Positions 28,449-37,777 of a stretch of 64,000 nt of DNA are shown one piece after another; positions within the stretch are counted from its first letter, which is position 1, and each line of letters begins with the position of its first letter. Source of the DNA: Prevotella sp. (GTDB lineage: Bacteria; Bacteroidota; Bacteroidia; Bacteroidales; Bacteroidaceae); assembly GCA_017442825.1 (NCBI GenBank), contig JAFRYZ010000005.1:1-64000 (forward strand). Direction: 5' to 3'. A program made the position numbers and the translations under genes. The notes under the pieces are model-generated. The model saw nothing but the letters and a program-made list of their open reading frames with translations. It ran no database searches and was not told where the DNA came from.

Positions 28449-30533
28449 ATGAAGAAAATATTTGTATCATTGATGCTGCTATGCAGCGCATTTGCAGCAC
28501 AGGCGCAAGACAAGTTCTCTGAAGATTTCTCTTCACTACCCAGTGGATCACTCAGTGGCACTAAGGTATTGCCCAGTGGTGAGTGGAGTTTCAGTAGTGT
28601 AAATGTTCAGAGTGATAAGAGCCTGAAGTTCTCCAGTGGCGGTACAGTCATCACCCCTGCGTTGGACAATGTCGGCAAGATTTCCTTTGGCTATCGTTCT
28701 GGTGGTAGCAACAAGACCATAGAGATTAGCTATTCTACCGATAACGGTGCATCATGGACAACCATCGAGACGCTTACTATCAAGAGTAGTTCTTCAACTT
28801 TTAGCACATACACTAAAAAGACAGAAACGGATGAACTGACTGGCGTAAAATTCCGCATGAAAGGTTCAGATAACGCCTACATGAAAACTTTTACAGCCAC
28901 ATATTCTACTGGTAGTGTCACTCCGACCGACCCCGACGACCCGACGTATGTCACCGATGGCGAATGGGTACCGTACAAGCCCTTCCCAACAGCCAAGAAT
29001 ACGTATTACATTTCTCCTTCTGGCAACGACCAGACTGGTGACGGTTCCGAGGCAAAGCCTTGGTACAACATTGCTGTAGCCTATGCCGCAGCACAGCCTG
29101 GCGACCACATCATTTGCAAGGGTGGAACCTATAAGATTAGCAAGTACGGCACCGATGGCAAACTGACCGTCCGCATGAACAAGATCGCTACGGCAGATGC
29201 GCCTATCGTCATCACCTGTGCTCCTAACGAAAAACCTGTCTTCGACTTCGAACAGCAGTTGCTCGACTGCAACAAGTCAACACAGAAAGTCGGCGACCGT
29301 GGTATTGCCCTTACCGGTGACTACCACATCATCTTCGGTATCCACATCATGCACGCTGCCGACAACGGTATCAAATTGGAAGGCAGCCACAACCGCATTG
29401 AGCGTTGCGAGTTCTCCTACAACCTTGACACCGGCATCCAACTGGGCTTCGGACACAAGTTTGAAGACACCCACCCCGGTATCAGCAAAAACGATGGTAG
29501 CTACTGCTCTTACAACGACATCATCGACTGCGACTCTCACCACAACTGCGACTGCGATGCCAACTATGGTTCTGATGCCGACGGCTTCGCCTGCAAGATG
29601 CACAACGGTAAGGGTAACCGCTTCATCCGCTGCCGTGCATGGCGCAACAGCGATGATGCATGGGACCTCTACGAGACCGACTACGACGTCATCTTGGCTG
29701 AATGCTGGGCATGGAAGTCTGGCGAGGCAAGCGACCATACTTGGGTGAAAGAGTATCTGAACACCTCTGCTTCCTTCTCAGGCAACGGTAACGGCATCAA
29801 GCTCGGCGGTAATGGTACCGGCGGTTCTTCAGTCGGTGTACACTACGCCTTCAACTGCATTGCCTTCGGCTGTAACAAGAGCGGTTCTACCAAGGGCTTC
29901 GACTGCAACAGCCATAAGGACGGTCACGTATTGGTAGGCTGCTTAGGCTTCGACAATGGCTATGACTACATGTTCGAGAGCGGTGGTTCCGATGCCAAGA
30001 CGTTCTATTACAACAATATCTGTTTGGGAAGCCAAGAAATCAGCGTTGGTAGCGATGATTACAATGGAGTTGCAGAGCAGGGATCTAAACTTTGTTGGAC
30101 AAATCACCTCGTAACAGGTATCGGTGCAGATAACTTTGTTTCTTTGGATGAAGACGACGCCTTGATGCCACGTGACATCCATGGCGGTCTGCCGCGTCGC
30201 TTCGGAAGACTCGTTCCGCCAAGTTCTTATGTTGACAAATGGGGAGTTACTATTGAAGAACCTAACCCTCTGGTTGATGCCGGCAACGCCAGCCTCGACA
30301 ATGTGAACAATGTGTGGGAAGGTCTCGTTGCAGAGTTCCCCTTCCTGGCACGTACCATCACTGGCACTGCCCGCGACCTCGGTCCTTACGAGCTTAGAGA
30401 CAACACCGCAACCGCTATCAAGGCTGTCAATGTAGCACAGAAGGAAGTGAAGACACGCAAGTACTTCTTGGACGGACAGCTCATCATCGTGAAGAACGGT
30501 GAACGCTACAACGCATTGGGACAGAAATTGTAA
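28449..30533 (+). CDS. Secreted pectate lyase-like protein, polysaccharide lyase family 9 (2 of 3)
   Basis: 694 residues. Signal peptide to AFAAQAQ (about residue 20), then an N-terminal beta-sandwich (about 22-155, DFSSLPSGSLSG, ISYSTDNGASWTTIETLTI) resembling a carbohydrate-binding or anchor-type domain. The family 9 parallel beta-helix follows (about 185-600): YYISPSGNDQTGDGSEAKP, DNGIKLEGSHN, GSDADGFACKMHNGKGN, RNSDDAWDLYE and GNGIKLGGNGTG, the last carrying the likely catalytic Lys. The C terminus FLDGQLIIVKNGERYNALG matches the tail type of the first paralogue. Repeat elements on both sides suggest it arose by duplication. No TAnnTTTG promoter was seen before it, so it may be read through from the first lyase gene. 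Confidence 0.87.
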   Translation: MKKIFVSLMLLCSAFAAQAQDKFSEDFSSLPSGSLSGTKVLPSGEWSFSSVNVQSDKSLKFSSGGTVITPALDNVGKISFGYRSGGSNKTIEISYSTDNGASWTTIETLTIKSSSSTFSTYTKKTETDELTGVKFRMKGSDNAYMKTFTATYSTGSVTPTDPDDPTYVTDGEWVPYKPFPTAKNTYYISPSGNDQTGDGSEAKPWYNIAVAYAAAQPGDHIICKGGTYKISKYGTDGKLTVRMNKIATADAPIVITCAPNEKPVFDFEQQLLDCNKSTQKVGDRGIALTGDYHIIFGIHIMHAADNGIKLEGSHNRIERCEFSYNLDTGIQLGFGHKFEDTHPGISKNDGSYCSYNDIIDCDSHHNCDCDANYGSDADGFACKMHNGKGNRFIRCRAWRNSDDAWDLYETDYDVILAECWAWKSGEASDHTWVKEYLNTSASFSGNGNGIKLGGNGTGGSSVGVHYAFNCIAFGCNKSGSTKGFDCNSHKDGHVLVGCLGFDNGYDYMFESGGSDAKTFYYNNICLGSQEISVGSDDYNGVAEQGSKLCWTNHLVTGIGADNFVSLDEDDALMPRDIHGGLPRRFGRLVPPSSYVDKWGVTIEEPNPLVDAGNASLDNVNNVWEGLVAEFPFLARTITGTARDLGPYELRDNTATAIKAVNVAQKEVKTRKYFLDGQLIIVKNGERYNALGQKL

Positions 30534-30535
30534 AG

Positions 30536-30607
30536 ACCCCCTCTAACTCCCCCTGTTTAGGGGGAGAACGCAAGGAAGCCACCTCAAAGAGTGGCTTCCT
30601 TTTTTTT
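30536..30607 (+). terminator. Repeat hairpin plus intrinsic terminator after lyase 2
   Basis: First a copy of the CCCCCTGTTTAGGGGG repeat (30547-30566), then a strong terminator: AAGGAAGCCAC (30572-30582) pairs with GTGGCTTCCTT (30591-30601), followed by T7. Confidence 0.88.
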
Positions 30608-30643
30608 GAATAAGATACTCTCGCTCGGAAAAGTCCAAATAAA

Positions 30644-30675
30644 TTTGGCTTTTCTCTCGCTTAATCGTATCTTTG
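30644..30675 (+). promoter_or_regulatory. Promoter TTTG-N20-TATCTTTG of lyase 3
   Basis: TTTG (30644-30647) and TATCTTTG (30668-30675) with a 20-bp spacer. A block of about 24 bp around the -7 element (CTCGCTTAATCG then TATCTTTGCAAA) is repeated exactly, on the other strand, before the DUF2207 gene at 35.74 kb. Confidence 0.85.
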
Positions 30676-30715
30676 CAAACAGAAACCTATATTCTATAAC
30701 AAACTACAAACAACA

Positions 30716-32938
30716 ATGCAAAAAATTATTTCAATGTTATTGCTGACCTGCTGCGCATGCGCAGTACAGGCAGCCAGCCTGACGGAGAACTTCGAGAGCG
30801 GACTGCCCTCGTCTGCCCCTTCGTCAGAAACAAAGGCTACGCTCAGTTCCGGAGAATGGACCTTGAAGGGAGTCTATGGAAAGAAAGACAACAACAGCAT
30901 GCGTGCTACGATGGGCTCTACCGACAGCTATATCATCACGCCTGCGCTTGACCGTCCTGGAAGCATTACCTTCATCCATCGCGCCAGCGGCAGCGGTAAG
31001 AAACTTATCGTAGAGAAGTCTATTGATGGCGGTACCACATGGACTCAGCTGGGCGAAGTCACGGTGTCTTCCAGCACACCCTATGCCACTTCTAATTTCA
31101 ATGCTAATTCCGCTGAAGATGACACACAGGTGCTGATTAAGTTTACCTGTAAAAATGCCACCATCTACATCGACGACATCAACATCACTACTGGTGCTTC
31201 AGGCAGTGCTGAAGGTGGCGGTGAAGGTGGCGACGAGCCGACGAACCCCGCCCCACAGCCAGAGATAGAATGGACAGGTCCGCACAGTGTGGAGCATTGT
31301 ATCTACGTAGCCCCCTGGGCACCCGACGACAGTGGAGACGGTTCGTGGGAGCATCCCTATTACAACCTGCAGAAAGCCATCAACGAGGCACAGCCCGGCG
31401 ACTCTATCTATGTGCGCGGCGGTCTCTACTATCCCAGTGCTTGGCGCGACAAAATGTCCGATGGCAAACTGCTCAAGACCAACAAGATACTCATCGACAA
31501 GAAAGGTGATGCCGACCATTGGTACACCATCAAGACCTTCCCCGGCGAATTCCCCGTGCTCAACTTCAAAGACCAACCTAAGGGTACCAACAAGTCAACC
31601 ACCTATGGCGGCATACAACTGTCGGGCGACTACTGGCACATATACGGTCTGCACATTACCCAGGCGGGCGACAACGGCATCAAGGTAGAAGGCTCCCACA
31701 ACAAGGTGGAGCGTTGCACCTTCAGCTACAACGACGACACGGGCTTGCAATTGGGCTTTGGTCATCATTTTGAAGACAGCCACCCGGGCATCAGCAGCAA
31801 TGACGGTACGTATTGCGCCTACAACGACATCATTGATTGCGACTCTTATCTGAACTACGACAGCGACAACCGTGGCTCCGATGCCGACGGCTTCGCCTGC
31901 AAGATGCACAACGGCATCGGCAACCGCTTCATCCGCTGCCGTTCATGGCATAACGCCGACGATGCCTGGGACCTCTTCGAGACCGACTACGGCGTGAAAC
32001 TCATCGAGTGCTGGGCATGGGCTTCAGCCATAAAAGAAGATTTCTCGTGGGGCGAGAATATCAGTGGTGGTTCCTTCCAAGGCAACGGCAACGGCTTCAA
32101 GCTCGGTGGCAACGGCGAAGGCGGCAGTTCAAAGGGAGTACACGAAGCTTGGTTCTGTGTCATCTTCGACTGCAACAAGACGGGCTCAGTGAAAGGCTTC
32201 GACCAAAATAGTCATAGCGGCGGCATCAAGCTGTATGGTTGTCTGTCTTTCAACAACGGATACAACTACAACATCAGCGGTTCCAATAATTATTTCTATA
32301 ATAATGTGTCTTTGGGAACCATCCATTCCATTGGCAGCAACCGGACGGTCAACCAGATGTCGGTTGGCGGCACAGAAAGCAACAATGCTACCCTCGTGGG
32401 CGGCAAAGGATGGACCAACAGCGTTGTATCTTCGGGCTTCTCTGAGAGCGACTATGTCAGTCTGGCGGAAGAAGACGCCATTGCTCCAAGAGCAGCCGAC
32501 GGCAGCCTGCCTACACGTTTTGCCCGACTGAAGAGCAGTTCCGTACTCGTTGGCAAGGGTAAGGACATTACAGCAGATTTGCAGGCATCCTTCCCTGACA
32601 TCTATGAGCAGTTTGTCAATCGTTGCGGTCACGACATTGGTCCGTACGACTATAAGTCGTCGGCAACGACCGGTGCTCAGCTCGTCCTGACCAATAACAA
32701 ACAATTGTCGCTGCAGGTTGTCAATGGCAACATCCAGTTTACTGCTCCTGACAACGGCAAGGCTAACGTTGCCCTCTTCTCGGCACAGGGGGCACAGGTG
32801 GCAACCATAGCTAACCTGTTGGCAACGGCAGGAGGTCAATACACCATTCCTGTTAACGTTCAGTTGCAACCAGGCGTCTATATCGCACGATTGAACTTCA
32901 ATGGCGAAACGAAGAGCGTGAAGTTCATGGTAAGATAA
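30716..32938 (+). CDS. Secreted pectate lyase-like protein, polysaccharide lyase family 9 (3 of 3)
   Basis: 740 residues. Signal peptide to AVQAAS (about residue 19), N-terminal beta-sandwich (about 22-160, similar in plan to paralogue 2), a Gly/Glu/Pro linker (GSAEGGGEGGDEPTNPAP), then the family 9 beta-helix (about 190-640): IYVAPWAPDDSGDGSWEHP, DNGIKVEGSHN, GSDADGFACKMHNGIGN, HNADDAWDLFE and GNGFKLGGNGEG. The last 85 residues form a complete type A sorting domain (ANVALFSAQGAQV, QPGVYIARLNFNGETKSVKFMVR), unlike the short tails of the other two. It has its own promoter and is flanked by strong terminators, so it is an independent unit. Likely a cell-surface or secreted pectin-degrading enzyme. 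Confidence 0.88.
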   Translation: MQKIISMLLLTCCACAVQAASLTENFESGLPSSAPSSETKATLSSGEWTLKGVYGKKDNNSMRATMGSTDSYIITPALDRPGSITFIHRASGSGKKLIVEKSIDGGTTWTQLGEVTVSSSTPYATSNFNANSAEDDTQVLIKFTCKNATIYIDDINITTGASGSAEGGGEGGDEPTNPAPQPEIEWTGPHSVEHCIYVAPWAPDDSGDGSWEHPYYNLQKAINEAQPGDSIYVRGGLYYPSAWRDKMSDGKLLKTNKILIDKKGDADHWYTIKTFPGEFPVLNFKDQPKGTNKSTTYGGIQLSGDYWHIYGLHITQAGDNGIKVEGSHNKVERCTFSYNDDTGLQLGFGHHFEDSHPGISSNDGTYCAYNDIIDCDSYLNYDSDNRGSDADGFACKMHNGIGNRFIRCRSWHNADDAWDLFETDYGVKLIECWAWASAIKEDFSWGENISGGSFQGNGNGFKLGGNGEGGSSKGVHEAWFCVIFDCNKTGSVKGFDQNSHSGGIKLYGCLSFNNGYNYNISGSNNYFYNNVSLGTIHSIGSNRTVNQMSVGGTESNNATLVGGKGWTNSVVSSGFSESDYVSLAEEDAIAPRAADGSLPTRFARLKSSSVLVGKGKDITADLQASFPDIYEQFVNRCGHDIGPYDYKSSATTGAQLVLTNNKQLSLQVVNGNIQFTAPDNGKANVALFSAQGAQVATIANLLATAGGQYTIPVNVQLQPGVYIARLNFNGETKSVKFMVR

Positions 32939-32948
32939 TCCACTGAAT

Positions 32949-32978
32949 AAAAAAGCCTTCCCGCGGGAAGGCTTTTTT
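32949..32978. terminator. Bidirectional terminator
   Basis: Perfect palindrome GCCTTCCCGCGGGAAGGC flanked by A6 and T6, 11 bp after the third lyase gene. It can end transcription in both directions. Confidence 0.88.
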
Positions 32979-32999
32979 CATTCGGTCAAAGGTCTATAG

Positions 33000-33200
33000 T
33001 TTATAGTTGAGAGTTTATAGTTTATAGGTTATAGTTTATAGTTGAGAGTTTATAGTTTAAAGTTGAGAGTTTATAGTTGAGAGTTTATAGTTTAAAGTTG
33101 AGAGTTTATAGTTTATAGTTGAGAGTTTATAGTTTGTAGTCTCTAGTCTCTCAACTCTAGTCTCTAAACTCTCGTCTCTAGTCTCTCAACTCTCGTCTCT
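33000..33200. repeat. Low-complexity GAGAGTTTATAGTTTATAG repeat with inverted end
   Basis: About 130 bp of alternating TTTATAG, TTTAAAG and TTGAGAG units in direct orientation (33000-33137), then about 60 bp of CTCTAGTCTCTCAACTCT-type units that are degenerate inverted copies. The block sits between convergent genes and could form a long imperfect hairpin. No coding potential is seen. Confidence 0.85.
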
Positions 33201-33203
33201 TCT

Positions 33204-33929
33204 TTACTTCTTCTTCAACCTCGCATATTCCTTCTTTGCCTTTTCCAACTGTTTGCGGAAAGCATCGTTGCCAGCTAAGGCTCCCAGCACGGAGGCAGCA
33301 AGGATGGCAGACGCATCAATGTCGCTCTTGTAGTGATGACCGGCAACCACGCGACCGAGCGCATAGTCGTAGGCACGCTTCATCAGCACGTTGGCAGAGT
33401 CGGGTTCAATCAGCGCGAGTGTCATCGCATAGACATAGCCGCGAGTGGCATGCCCCGAAGGATAGCTGTAGGTCTTGGTTTCAGCCTCGTCCTCGGCAGG
33501 CTCTATCGACGGCTCGCCAAACTGTGCAAACGGACGCTTGCGCTGGTAGAAGTTCTTCACACGCTTGTTGGCACGATGGGCATCGCTGCTGGCACCACCG
33601 GCAAGTTTGTCAATCTCCGGTGTCAGCGCAGGACTAATCTTCAGTCCGAAGGTAGAAGAGAAGACATCGTACAGTTCCAAGGGATTGTCCTTCTTTGCTT
33701 GAGCACCGAACGCCGTGTTGCGCTGCTGCTTGCCCCACTGATAGTAGTAGAAGTCGTTGCAGAAAGCTGGGTCGGAAGTCTCCAGCGGTGCCGGCAGGAA
33801 AAGCACTCCGTCGGGACGACTCTTGTCGTCGAGGAACGGGTCGGGATAAGTCACTACGGCTTGCGCCTGAGCTAACACACCGCAGAGGATAAGGATGGCG
33901 GTGAGCATCCATGAACGGAATTGTTTCAT
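33204..33929 (-). CDS. Exported class A acid phosphatase (PAP2 superfamily)
   Basis: 241 residues with a signal peptide (to about AQAQA, residue 24). The three PAP2 phosphatase motifs are present: K-x6-RP in KNFYQRKRP, PSGH in YSYPSGHATRG, and R-x5-H-x3-D in GRVVAGHHYKSD. This arrangement matches periplasmic class A non-specific acid phosphatases (PhoN type), which release phosphate from organic phosphoesters. The C terminus is Lys-rich. It lies 56 bp after the DUF2207 gene and may be cotranscribed; it converges with the lyase cluster across a repeat block. Confidence 0.88.
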   Translation of the reverse strand: MKQFRSWMLTAILILCGVLAQAQAVVTYPDPFLDDKSRPDGVLFLPAPLETSDPAFCNDFYYYQWGKQQRNTAFGAQAKKDNPLELYDVFSSTFGLKISPALTPEIDKLAGGASSDAHRANKRVKNFYQRKRPFAQFGEPSIEPAEDEAETKTYSYPSGHATRGYVYAMTLALIEPDSANVLMKRAYDYALGRVVAGHHYKSDIDASAILAASVLGALAGNDAFRKQLEKAKKEYARLKKK

Positions 33930-33985
33930 TGTTTTTGATATATTAAAATGAGAAGTTTTTTGCGATAAAAAGGGGAATAATTTTG

Positions 33986-35731
33986 CTATCTTCCTCCTCC
34001 TCCTCCTCCGGAGAATCCTCCTCCTCCACTGAACGACGAGAAGCTGCTGAAGCCGCTGCTGCCTCTCGATGAGGAGGTACGGGCGGCGGTGCGCTCAACA
34101 GCATTGGTTGTGGCGGTATAGATGGAGCTGCTGAAAGAGCTGACGATAGCCCCTTCGGTAGCCGTCTCCAATGACTTTGCAATCTTCGACATTTTGCGGT
34201 ATTCGGGCCACAGTTGCTCCATGTTGCGGCTCACCTGTTCGGCAATGCCGAAGAAGGCGGCATACATCATATATTGATCCCATAGCTTCACCTCCCTAAT
34301 CAGTCGCTCATCCAGAAGCGAGAAATCTTTCAGGTAGGCTTTCAGTCCGAACAGGTTGGCGGCATGCTGTTGTAGGTATGGTTTGTCATATTTCGTTTCT
34401 AACAGTTTCATGAAATTCTTGATGATGGTTGCATTTTTCCTTTGCTTGCACCATTCGTCAAACTCGTTGGGTTGCAAGATGAGATCTTTGCCAGAAGCCA
34501 ACGTCAGCAGTTTCAGCAGGTGTTGGCACAGTTGCTCGTCGCCTTTATGGTCAGTCTCAATCTCTGTTGTCGGCTTGTCAATCTTCAGCATGTCGTGCAT
34601 CTTTCTTTTATATTTCTCGCGTGTAATGCTCACGTCTCCGCGCGCTATCAGTTTCAAGAGGAGTGCAGCGATGATATTTTTGTCGTTCATGCCATAAAAA
34701 TATGCCATTTCATCGACAATCATCTTATTTTTCGTCAACGACCATTCAGGGCTTACCGTCCGCCAGTAGTTGCCTTTGGCAATGCCCGCTTTGCGTCGGC
34801 GTCGGTAGGTGCGCAACGGTGACAGGGAGACAATCCACCAGACAACTCCTAAGAAGACGAGCAACAAGGGTGTAAAAATGGAGAGGAGAAGCGTAGCGAT
34901 GAGGTCTGCACAGAAGTAAAACACGATACAAAGGACGATGAACCCTATCAGCAGCAGCCAATCGGTCAGACTCCATTCTTCCTCTTCGAAGTCGCTGCCG
35001 TCTAATGCTCGTTGCTTGCGGTCTGCCCAAGGTTCGTCGGCTTTTACGGTAGGGTGGAAGACCCCCTTGTCGAACTCCAGCATCACGATGATGCGTTCAC
35101 CGCTGTCGAGTCCGTTAGTTGGTTTTACCACCAACTTGTTGTTTCCTTCAAAGATGATGGTGCCTTGGTGTCAAAACGACCAGCGACGGGTATTAGCTTC
35201 TGAGAGGCTGATGGTATCGGCTCCGCTGATGGTCAGTTGCATTTGTTCAATTTGGCAGTTCATGTCCACGAAACAATGGTTGAAGCCGTCGTTGGTGTCA
35301 TAAGCCTTCACCAGTCCCGTCAGCACATAGCTCACTTCATATTGATGTCTTCCCCAATTGCCGAAGCCCCAGCAAATCTCTTGACCGCCGTTGTTCAGTC
35401 CGCATTTGCCCGTTTTCTCCTTGCGGCTTGCATCAACGTCCCATTCTTCAAGTGTCTCGAAAGGTTGCATCCCCGTTTTGTCGGGAATGAAGCCCTGTAT
35501 ATGCAACTGCGTTATCTTCATGCCTTGCAGCCCTGTGTGAGCCACATACCATTCAGTTTTCGCATCACTGTCATCGAGGTCGATGTCCCACAACTCCCGT
35601 ATGGCAGCACTGCCGTCATCGTGAAGGACTACGTTTATGTCGAGCCGTTTTACAGTACTTGCCACAGCTGTTGTTGCCGATAATACCGTCAACAACAGCA
35701 TAAGCCTTAATCCTTTCCAAACTCTTGTCAT
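33986..35731 (-). pseudogene. DUF2207 membrane protein interrupted by an in-frame TGA
   Basis: Two reading frames in the same frame, separated by one stop (TGA, plus strand 35171-35173), together make one DUF2207-type protein. The N-terminal part (35171-35731) has a signal peptide and an extracellular beta-domain (HDDGSAAIRELWDI). It stops after NTRRWSF. The same frame continues with HQGTIIFEGNNKLVVKP, then KADEPWADRKQR, membrane segments (WLLLIGFIVLCIVFYF, LLLSIFTPLLLVFLGVV), a cytoplasmic domain (VDEMAYFYGMNDKNIIAALLLKL) and the Gly-rich end (GGGGFSGGGGGG) usual in the family. The second part alone could start at 35134. The start at 35731 is chosen because the promoter at 35745-35775 puts transcription start after the ATG at 35740. 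A CGA-to-TGA mutation is a simple explanation; stop readthrough or sequencing error are alternatives. Confidence 0.8.
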
Positions 35732-35744
35732 CGCAAACATTTTG

Positions 35745-35775
35745 CAAAGATACGATTAAGCGAGAACAAAACAAA
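35745..35775 (-). promoter_or_regulatory. Promoter TTTG-N19-TATCTTTG of the DUF2207 gene
   Basis: On the reverse strand TATCTTTG (35745-35752) follows TTTG (35772-35775). The block around the -7 element is an exact copy of that before the third lyase gene. The predicted start near 35738 makes a very short leader. Confidence 0.75.
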
Positions 35776-35818
35776 GAACTTGTTCTTTTTTTGTCGAGCG
35801 TATAAAACTAAAAAAAAC

Positions 35819-35915
35819 ATCATAATATCATTTTTCTACTTAACCATCTGGTTATTAGCGGATTGGTGAGTGATATTAAGAAGGCGGAAGTGATATTTAA
35901 AACATCACTTCCGCC
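35819..35915. promoter_or_regulatory. ATCATAATATCATTTTT motif and GGCGGAAGTGAT hairpin
   Basis: ATCATAATATCATTTTT (35819-35835) is an exact inverted copy of 17 bp at 38591-38607. Nearby, GGCGGAAGTGAT (35883-35894) pairs perfectly with ATCACTTCCGCC (35904-35915), with a T run on the plus-strand side at 35925-35933. The hairpin follows the VirE-like gene and may end its transcript; GTGATATT is repeated around it. Confidence 0.6.
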
Positions 35916-35935
35916 CTCTTCTTAGTTTTTTTTGC

Positions 35936-37777
35936 TTATTTCTGACGGACGAGGTACGCAACACCCTGGCTGGTACGTTTGCTCTGCAACTGTGAAATCT
36001 GACTGAGCAGTCTGCCGAAACCACGCACGCTGTTCACCTTGAGTGCGCTGCCGCAATGCTCGCGCAACACATTGAAGATGGCAGCTGCCGACATATAGGT
36101 GCCGCTCTTCTCGTCGGCGGCAATCTCGAAGTATTCGTAGAAAAACATTTCTGTTGGCGACTGTCTGCGGAAGCGCTCGTTGCTCTGCATGATGAGCGAC
36201 GTCTGTTCGGCATCAAACCAGTAGGGTTCGTCGCGCTCGATCATTTCTTGTGCCTGTGCAAAGAGCTGTGGGTGGTCGATGCGGTGGCTGATGTCGATGG
36301 GGCCGGTCAGCTCTATTCCGATGAAACGGCGGTTTCCTGACGGGTCGCTCAGAATGTCGCTCATGTTCGCCGTGGCGATGAACGATGCCAAACGGGGGAA
36401 TTCCTCCACGTGTTTGCCGTAGGGACGTTTCACCTTGACCGATGCCAGTTGTATGAGATTCTTGAGGAACCCCTCTTGCAGGTTGGGTGAGATGGCGTTG
36501 AACTCGTCAAGGTTGATCAGCAGGAACTGGCTCATGGCTTGCAACACCGACTTGCGTTCGGACAGTACGAGGTTGTCGTTATAGCCCCATTGCAACTCCC
36601 TCGGGATGAGAAGCTTGCAGAAGGTGGACTTGTTGTAGCCTTGTCGCGAGATGAGCAGCGGAGCCACAGCGTTGCCGTAGCGGCGGTTTTTGCCTAACCA
36701 CTGTGCCACCATGGCGAGGAACCACGTGCGGAACCATTTCTGCCAGTGTGGGTTGTCGGTGGGAACGGTGCGTGCAAGATTGCCGATATGGTCTTTGCCG
36801 TCCCATGTGCCACGCACTTTCCATAGATATTCCATGACGGGGTTGTATTCAGGAATCTTGTCCGACATGACGTACCGGTTGATGTCTTTGTCCCAGATGT
36901 CGAGACCTGCCGATCGGATGTCTATCGCCATGCGATTCTTCACCCGCTCGTCAACGGGCATCCAGCTCAACGTGTAACGACCTTTGGGGCGATATTCGGT
37001 GTAGCCCATGACAGTGTTGAAGCGGAATTCGTAGCGGCAGTCCATGAACTGCAACAGCTGGCGTGTCTCCTTGCCTACGGCTGTGGGCTTGTCGCTTATG
37101 GGTGCGGCTTCGGCGGCATTGTCGTCTGCCGACATGGGGGCTGGGATGAGTGCCTCTACCTCGTTCGTGTCGATACGGAAAAATGCGGGTTTCGCTTCGA
37201 AATATGCCATTTCATCGTGGGTGATGCGAAAACCGCGCATCAGCGGAGAGACCTCCGTCTGCTCTGTCTGTCTCTTCTCCCGCCTGTTCACGACGAGTCC
37301 CAGTCCCTCGTAGCTGCGAGCTGCCACTCGTTCTGCTGCCCTCATGAAGCGTTCTGCCTCCTCTTCCGTCTGCGGCAACGAACCGTCGGTGCGACACACT
37401 CTCACCAGAATCTTCACACTATGGCCGCTGCTACCCTTGAAGGCTGCCATCGTCGTAGGCATGATGGCGGCAATCCGCTTGACGCGCTCCACGTCGCTGT
37501 CATCCCGGAGGTCGTTCACCGAGAGGGTTACGATGCCGTTGAACTCCTTCATCACGGCGTTGCCGTTGGCATCGAGTCGCATGTTCACCGCCGGACAGAC
37601 CACCGGTAGCCGCTGGGCGTCGTCGCTGTCGTAGCCGTAGTAGTACAGACGGTTGCGGAAGCGTTCTACATCTCCTTCCTTCGTACCCGTCTTGATGCGC
37701 TCCATGAGGTTCTCGAAAGAGCGCACAGACAGATGTCTGCCTTGCATGCTGTCTGTTCTCAATAATGTAATCTTCAT
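35936..37777 (-). CDS. VirE/VapE-like protein: BT4734-type N-terminal domain plus P-loop domain
   Basis: 613 residues. The N-terminal part (about 1-230) resembles the BT4734/BF3469 or VirE_N domain (FRNRLYYYGYDSDDAQRLPVVCPA, FKGSSGHSVKILVRV), a primase-like fold in related proteins. The C-terminal part (about 300-530) resembles the VapE/DUF3874 P-loop domain: Walker A-like RQGYNKSTF, Walker B-like LLINLDEFN, sensor-like FIATANMSDIL and DPSGNRRFIGIEL. Such pairs occur on Bacteroidota mobile elements and in chromosomal remnants and suggest a primase-helicase role in DNA replication. The far C terminus (RGFGRLLSQISQLQSKRTSQG) looks like a small DNA-binding domain. No integrase or mobilisation gene is adjacent. 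Confidence 0.85.
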   Translation of the reverse strand: MKITLLRTDSMQGRHLSVRSFENLMERIKTGTKEGDVERFRNRLYYYGYDSDDAQRLPVVCPAVNMRLDANGNAVMKEFNGIVTLSVNDLRDDSDVERVKRIAAIMPTTMAAFKGSSGHSVKILVRVCRTDGSLPQTEEEAERFMRAAERVAARSYEGLGLVVNRREKRQTEQTEVSPLMRGFRITHDEMAYFEAKPAFFRIDTNEVEALIPAPMSADDNAAEAAPISDKPTAVGKETRQLLQFMDCRYEFRFNTVMGYTEYRPKGRYTLSWMPVDERVKNRMAIDIRSAGLDIWDKDINRYVMSDKIPEYNPVMEYLWKVRGTWDGKDHIGNLARTVPTDNPHWQKWFRTWFLAMVAQWLGKNRRYGNAVAPLLISRQGYNKSTFCKLLIPRELQWGYNDNLVLSERKSVLQAMSQFLLINLDEFNAISPNLQEGFLKNLIQLASVKVKRPYGKHVEEFPRLASFIATANMSDILSDPSGNRRFIGIELTGPIDISHRIDHPQLFAQAQEMIERDEPYWFDAEQTSLIMQSNERFRRQSPTEMFFYEYFEIAADEKSGTYMSAAAIFNVLREHCGSALKVNSVRGFGRLLSQISQLQSKRTSQGVAYLVRQK

